This document shows positions 14,253 through 17,440 of a DNA stretch of 17,440 nt, piece by piece. The stretch lies in assembly GCA_004555735.1 (NCBI GenBank), contig SFHH01000022.1, forward strand, positions 1 through 17,440, given 5' to 3'. The translations under genes and the position numbers were made by a program. How positions within the stretch are numbered: position 1 is the first letter of the stretch; each line of letters begins with the position of its first letter. Under the pieces are notes generated by a model that saw only the letters and a list, made by a program, of their open reading frames with translations, was not told the origin of the DNA and did not search any database. The stretch comes from Acidaminococcus fermentans. GTDB taxonomy: Bacteria > Bacillota_C > Negativicutes > Acidaminococcales > Acidaminococcaceae.

Positions 14253-15497
14253 ATGACAGAAGAAATGGATAAACGGGACGCTGTGGAACAGGACCAGGAG
14301 ACAATCGAAGCCGAAGTCCGTCCTATGGACGGAGCGGAGGATACGGAAGAGAACCTGGGACCAGAGGATATCGCCCGGGAATCGGAACGGATCATCCGCT
14401 GGGGAGCGGCTCGGGCCAGTGTCATTGTCATGACGCCCTTCCTGGGCAGCCTGGCCCTGATGGCCAATGAAGTCTACATGATCACCCGCCTCTGCGACCT
14501 CCGGGGGGTGGAACTGGAAACCGGTGCCATTGCCGGGCTGATCGGTTCCCTGGGGGCTTCCTTCGTGGGGCAGACCGTGTTCACTTTCATCCCCTTCCCG
14601 CCCCTCCAGGTCCCCATGGCCGTAGGTATCACCTATGCAGTGGGGAAAGCGGCCAATGCCTGGCTGGATGCAGGCCGGCCTGATGATCTGAGCCAGTTCA
14701 AGGAAATGTACGAACAGGCCCGGAAGGAGGGCATGGAAAGATTCCGGGAATTCACCAAGAATAAGGACAAAAACCTGCCCTTGGGGGATGAACGGAAAAA
14801 AGTGGCAGAGAAGGCGAAACCGCTCTTCGACAAACTGAAGGGCAAGGCGGATGAAGCCGCCGGCCGTCTGGGCGAAGTGGCGGAGAACATGGGCACCTAT
14901 GTGGACGATTTCAATGTGCTGGTGGCTCCCTTCAAGGAAGCGGTGAGCCGCTGGGTGAATGCCCAGACCTTCGAGCAGCTGCGCCGGGGAGAACTGGTGA
15001 TCCCTTACACCGATCTGGCCAAGGGATTGGGAGAAGCCATGAAGGACAGTGAATTCCAATTCCGGGAATGTCGGTACCAGGGTGAGAACCAGCTGGCAGT
15101 CACGGTGGACCATGAAAAATACGGCTCCCTGACGGCGGATGTGGAAATCGAAGCCCTGGCCCTGAACAACACGGCCTCCTATGCCCGGTTCCGGATCCAC
15201 GATTTCTCCATCGCAGACAACAAGCTGGGCGAACTGCTGGTGCGCCTCCTGGGGACCCGGATCATCATGAGCCTGGTGAATGCCATCTTCAATATGACGG
15301 TGGTGAACCGGGACGACCTGATCTGTACTTTCAGCGACAAGAGCCTGACCGTGGACTTTACGGAAGTGATCAAGAAGAGCCGGCTGGCCCAGCTGAAGGT
15401 GAAAGGCTTCAATCTCTTCGACCTGGTGCGGCTCACCGGGCTGGTACCGGAAGCGGACGGTCTCCATGTCCTTAGCAGCTGGGGTCTGAAAAAATAA
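14253..15497 (+). CDS. DUF697-like membrane protein with unknown C-terminal domain
   Basis: A 414-residue protein. After an acidic N-terminal tail (1-40), residues about 45-142 resemble the DUF697/YcjF-type domain: a helix starting IIRWGAARASVIVMTPFLG, the NEVYMITRLCDLRGVEL segment, and two hydrophobic glycine-rich segments ending YAVGKAANAWLDAGRPDD. A long charged, coiled-coil-prone region (145-215) follows. The C-terminal 180 residues (for example ENQLAVTVDHEKYGSLTADV) look like a beta-rich domain I do not recognise. The start at 14253 follows GGAGGG. DUF697 domains often occur with GTPases or stress-related membrane proteins; none is next to it. It has its own promoter but lies directly after the AAA operon, so the two may be linked in function. 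Confidence 0.72.
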   Translation: MTEEMDKRDAVEQDQETIEAEVRPMDGAEDTEENLGPEDIARESERIIRWGAARASVIVMTPFLGSLALMANEVYMITRLCDLRGVELETGAIAGLIGSLGASFVGQTVFTFIPFPPLQVPMAVGITYAVGKAANAWLDAGRPDDLSQFKEMYEQARKEGMERFREFTKNKDKNLPLGDERKKVAEKAKPLFDKLKGKADEAAGRLGEVAENMGTYVDDFNVLVAPFKEAVSRWVNAQTFEQLRRGELVIPYTDLAKGLGEAMKDSEFQFRECRYQGENQLAVTVDHEKYGSLTADVEIEALALNNTASYARFRIHDFSIADNKLGELLVRLLGTRIIMSLVNAIFNMTVVNRDDLICTFSDKSLTVDFTEVIKKSRLAQLKVKGFNLFDLVRLTGLVPEADGLHVLSSWGLKK

Positions 15498-15499
15498 GT

Positions 15500-15572
15500 A
15501 CTGTCTGTGTCTACTGATAAACCGACAGTTGTTTCTTATAAGGGGGAGGGTGATACACCTTCCTCCTTATTT
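15500..15572 (+). terminator. Two tandem hairpins after the DUF697-like gene
   Basis: First stem: ACTGTC (15500-15505) with GACAGT (15524-15529), followed by TGTTTCTT. Second stem: ATAAGGGGGAGGGTG (15538-15552) with 15556-15570, 15 pairs including two G-U, around a 3-base ATA loop, followed by a short TT. Either could end the transcript. Confidence 0.6.
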
Positions 15573-15596
15573 AACGTAATTTAGTAAATATACACA

Positions 15597-15643
15597 GAAT
15601 TACCACAATTCATATGGATTTTTTGTTGGAGAAGGATTATAAT
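15597..15643 (+). promoter_or_regulatory. CstA promoter and operator-like palindrome
   Basis: TATAAT at 15638-15643 is a perfect -10 box; no good -35 hexamer lies 17 bp upstream. The perfect inverted repeat GAATT-ACCAC-AATTC (15597-15611) sits just upstream of the -35 position, where an activator would bind. Confidence 0.5.
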
Positions 15644-15690
15644 GGACCCGACAGTGAAACTTGCGGATTGAAGGGGTCCGCAGAAGGGGG
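15644..15690 (+). promoter_or_regulatory. CstA leader with two exclusive hairpins
   Basis: GGACCC (15644-15649) can pair with GGGTCC (15674-15679), or TGCGGA (15662-15667) with TCCGCA (15677-15682). The two stems share bases 15677-15679 and cannot coexist. Both end just before the ribosome binding site AAGGGGG (15684-15690). This allows leader-based control but does not prove it. Confidence 0.4.
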
Positions 15691-15698
15691 TTTATTCA

Positions 15699-17138
15699 AT
15701 GATTAGCTTCTTTGTGTGTCTTGCTATCTTAATTGGTGGTTATTTCATCTATGGCGGATACGTAGAAAGCTGCTTCCGTCCTCCGATCGATGACAGAAAG
15801 ACTCCTGCCTATCGTCTGGAAGATGGGGTTGACTACGTACCTATGGAAAACTGGCGGGTTTTCTTGATCCAGCTGCTGAACATCGCAGGTCTGGGGCCTA
15901 TCTTCGGTGCCTTGGCTGGTGCTATGTGGGGTCCTGCTGTATTCCTGTGGATCACTTTCGGTACCGTCTTTGCTGGCGGTGTCCATGACTTCATCTCCGG
16001 CGTGCTGTCCGAACGGAACGATGGGGCTTCTATTTCTGAACTGTGCGGCAAATACCTGGGGCCGACCATGAGACATATCATGCGTGGGTTCTCCGTGGTG
16101 CTGCTGATCCTGGTTGGTGTTGCTTTCACCACGGGCCCTGCCGGCCTGCTGACCAAGATCACTCCCATGAGCTACAACTTCTGGCTGGTCATCTTACTGA
16201 TCTATTATTTCTGTGCTACCTTCCTGCCAGTAGATAAACTCATCGGGAAACTGTATCCGTTCTTCGGATTCTGCCTGATCTTCATGGCTGTAGGTGTGGG
16301 GACCATGCTGTTTGTGGATGGGTACCATATCCCTGAAATCGCTCTGACCAATATGCATCCGAAAGGAACCCCGATCTGGCCGATCATGTTCATCACTGTA
16401 GCCTGCGGGGCTGTTTCCGGATTTCATTCCACCCAGTCCCCGATCATGGCCCGCTGCATCAAGAGTGAACGGGACTGCCACAAGATCTTCTACGGAGCCA
16501 TGGTCTGCGAAGGAATCATCGCTCTGATCTGGGCGGCTGCCGGTGTTTCTTTCTACAATGGTACGCCCGGCTTGAGCGAAGCTTTTGTGAAATACCATGG
16601 TGCCGGCGGTGTTGTGTACGACATCTGCTCCGGTCTGATGGGCTACCTGGGCACCGTCATTGCTATGGTCGGCGTCATCGCCTGCCCAGTATCTTCTGCT
16701 GATACCGCTTTCCGGTCCGCCCGGTATACCTTGGTCGACTGGTTCAAGATCGATCAGCACACCCTGGCTTCCCGCCTGAAACTGGCTGTGCCCATCATCG
16801 GTGTGGGCGGCATCCTGACCCAGGTGGACGTGACCATCCTGTGGAGATACTTCTCCTGGACCAACCAGACCCTGGCCATGCTGGTGCTCTGGTCCGGTGC
16901 CATGTACCTGTATGCCAATAAAGGCAATGCTTGGATCGCGATCATCCCGGCAACCTTCATGAGTGCCGTAGCTAGCACCTACATCCTGGTTGCTAAGGAA
17001 GGGCTGCAGATGAGCACTTCCGTGGCTTACCCAATCGGTATCGCCTTCGCCATCGTCGCCTTCTGCCTGTTCTGGAAACGGGCCAAGAAAGTGGACCGGG
17101 GCGAACTGGATATTGCCGACAAACCTGTCCAAGGCTGA
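15699..17138 (+). CDS. cstA: CstA-family carbon starvation/pyruvate transporter
   Basis: A 479-residue polytopic membrane protein of the CstA family, whose characterised members import pyruvate or peptides during carbon limitation. It shows the core motif NIAGLGPIFGALAG (61-74), followed by GGVHDFISGVLSERNDGASI (93-112), and further on HSTQSPIMARC. Well over ten hydrophobic segments are visible. It belongs to the short form; E. coli CstA is about 700 residues. The double-histidine segment usual before the IAGxGPI motif is replaced by IQLLN here, so transport details may differ. AAGGGGG precedes the start. It has its own promoter region and a strong terminator, thus a single-gene unit. Confidence 0.92.
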   Translation: MISFFVCLAILIGGYFIYGGYVESCFRPPIDDRKTPAYRLEDGVDYVPMENWRVFLIQLLNIAGLGPIFGALAGAMWGPAVFLWITFGTVFAGGVHDFISGVLSERNDGASISELCGKYLGPTMRHIMRGFSVVLLILVGVAFTTGPAGLLTKITPMSYNFWLVILLIYYFCATFLPVDKLIGKLYPFFGFCLIFMAVGVGTMLFVDGYHIPEIALTNMHPKGTPIWPIMFITVACGAVSGFHSTQSPIMARCIKSERDCHKIFYGAMVCEGIIALIWAAAGVSFYNGTPGLSEAFVKYHGAGGVVYDICSGLMGYLGTVIAMVGVIACPVSSADTAFRSARYTLVDWFKIDQHTLASRLKLAVPIIGVGGILTQVDVTILWRYFSWTNQTLAMLVLWSGAMYLYANKGNAWIAIIPATFMSAVASTYILVAKEGLQMSTSVAYPIGIAFAIVAFCLFWKRAKKVDRGELDIADKPVQG

Positions 17139-17165
17139 TTCCTTGTCAAAAATCCATTTCCCTTC

Positions 17166-17205
17166 AAAGAAACCTCGAGAGCATGCTCTCGGGGTTTCTT
17201 TTTTT
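17166..17205 (+). terminator. Intrinsic terminator of cstA
   Basis: A 16-bp stem, AAAGAAACCTCGAGAG (17166-17181) with 17186-17201 (one T-G wobble), around a CATG loop, running into a T-tract to 17205. Confidence 0.93.
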
Positions 17206-17214
17206 GCAGACGGA

Positions 17215-17440
17215 ATGTTCAAACAGCCATTGATTTCTCGGGAAAACAGAAATGGATCAAACGACATGGTCTGCGTGTTCAACACGGACAAGGAAGCCTT
17301 TGCCCTGCCTAATAAGATCCTGAAGGCCGGGATCGATCCTACTTCCATCGAGTACATGGGCAATTCCGCTATCGATATGACCTGCAAGTATCTGGATAAT
17401 ATGGATATGCCCCATGTAAAGGAAGGCTGCTGCTACGTGA
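17215..17440 (+). pseudogene. 5'-truncated FAD-linked oxidase (GlcD-type) fragment
   Basis: The open frame from ATG 17215 runs off the window after 75 codons. From MVCVFNTDKEAFALPNKILK (17266 on) through AGIDPTSIEYMGNSAIDMTC it resembles the start of the C-terminal substrate domain of FAD-linked glycolate/lactate oxidases (GlcD family), which normally lies some 200 residues into the protein. The N-terminal FAD-binding domain is absent: upstream are only 17 unrelated residues, no ribosome binding site, and the cstA terminator ten bases away. It is therefore probably a remnant of a gene that lost its 5' part. A stand-alone domain started at 17266 is a less likely alternative. The 3' end lies outside the window. 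Confidence 0.6.

Noticed and set aside
14061..15467. Minus-strand open frame of 468 codons opposite the DUF697-like gene
   Set aside because: No domain and rich in His, Gln and Pro as expected for an antisense shadow; the sense gene has a promoter and a good ribosome binding site.

Overview
The window looks like chromosomal DNA of a moderately GC-rich Firmicute, most likely a Negativicute such as Acidaminococcus. That assignment is an inference from the gene set (DUF190-luxS pair, short-form CstA, PhoB/PhoR-type two-component system), a Gram-positive-style LexA box (CGAAC-N4-GTTCG) and strong AGGAGG-type ribosome binding sites. No tRNA, rRNA, CRISPR array, transposase or integrase was seen.

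Layout: (1) 1-1256: a long inverted-repeat intergenic element, a DUF190 gene, a strong hairpin, and luxS with its terminator. (2) 1257-6426: a module with visibly lower GC than its flanks. It holds a LysR regulator divergent from an SLC13-type anion permease, an alpha/beta hydrolase of the fluoroacetate-dehalogenase type, and the large and small subunits of a LeuCD/aconitase-type hydro-lyase. Directly after the module lies a second copy of the last 12 codons of luxS, so the module appears to have been inserted at the luxS 3' end. (3) 6466-6725: a second inverted-repeat intergenic element and a bidirectional terminator. (4) 6725-9148, minus strand: response regulator then histidine kinase. (5) 9257-9645: a small LysM protein resembling the cell-division inhibitor YneA, behind a promoter overlaid with LexA-box sequences. 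(6) 9827-14121: a tight operon of five genes around a Ycf46-like AAA ATPase; the other four (a membrane protein, a 50-residue peptide and two soluble proteins) are not recognised. (7) 14253-15497: a separately promoted DUF697-like membrane protein with an unrecognised C-terminal domain. (8) 15699-17138: a CstA-family transporter with a leader able to form two exclusive hairpins. (9) 17215-17440: the middle of an FAD-linked (GlcD-type) oxidase lacking its N-terminal FAD domain.

How the genes may work together: the LysR module reads as a self-contained uptake-and-degradation pathway for an organic acid, in which the permease imports it, the hydrolase cleaves a C-halogen or other bond, and the aconitase-type enzyme rearranges or dehydrates the resulting hydroxy acid. 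The substrate is unknown. The AAA operon is the least explained part of the window. Two intergenic long inverted repeats and a family of TTGCACGTGT hairpins suggest a set of short repeated elements in this genome.
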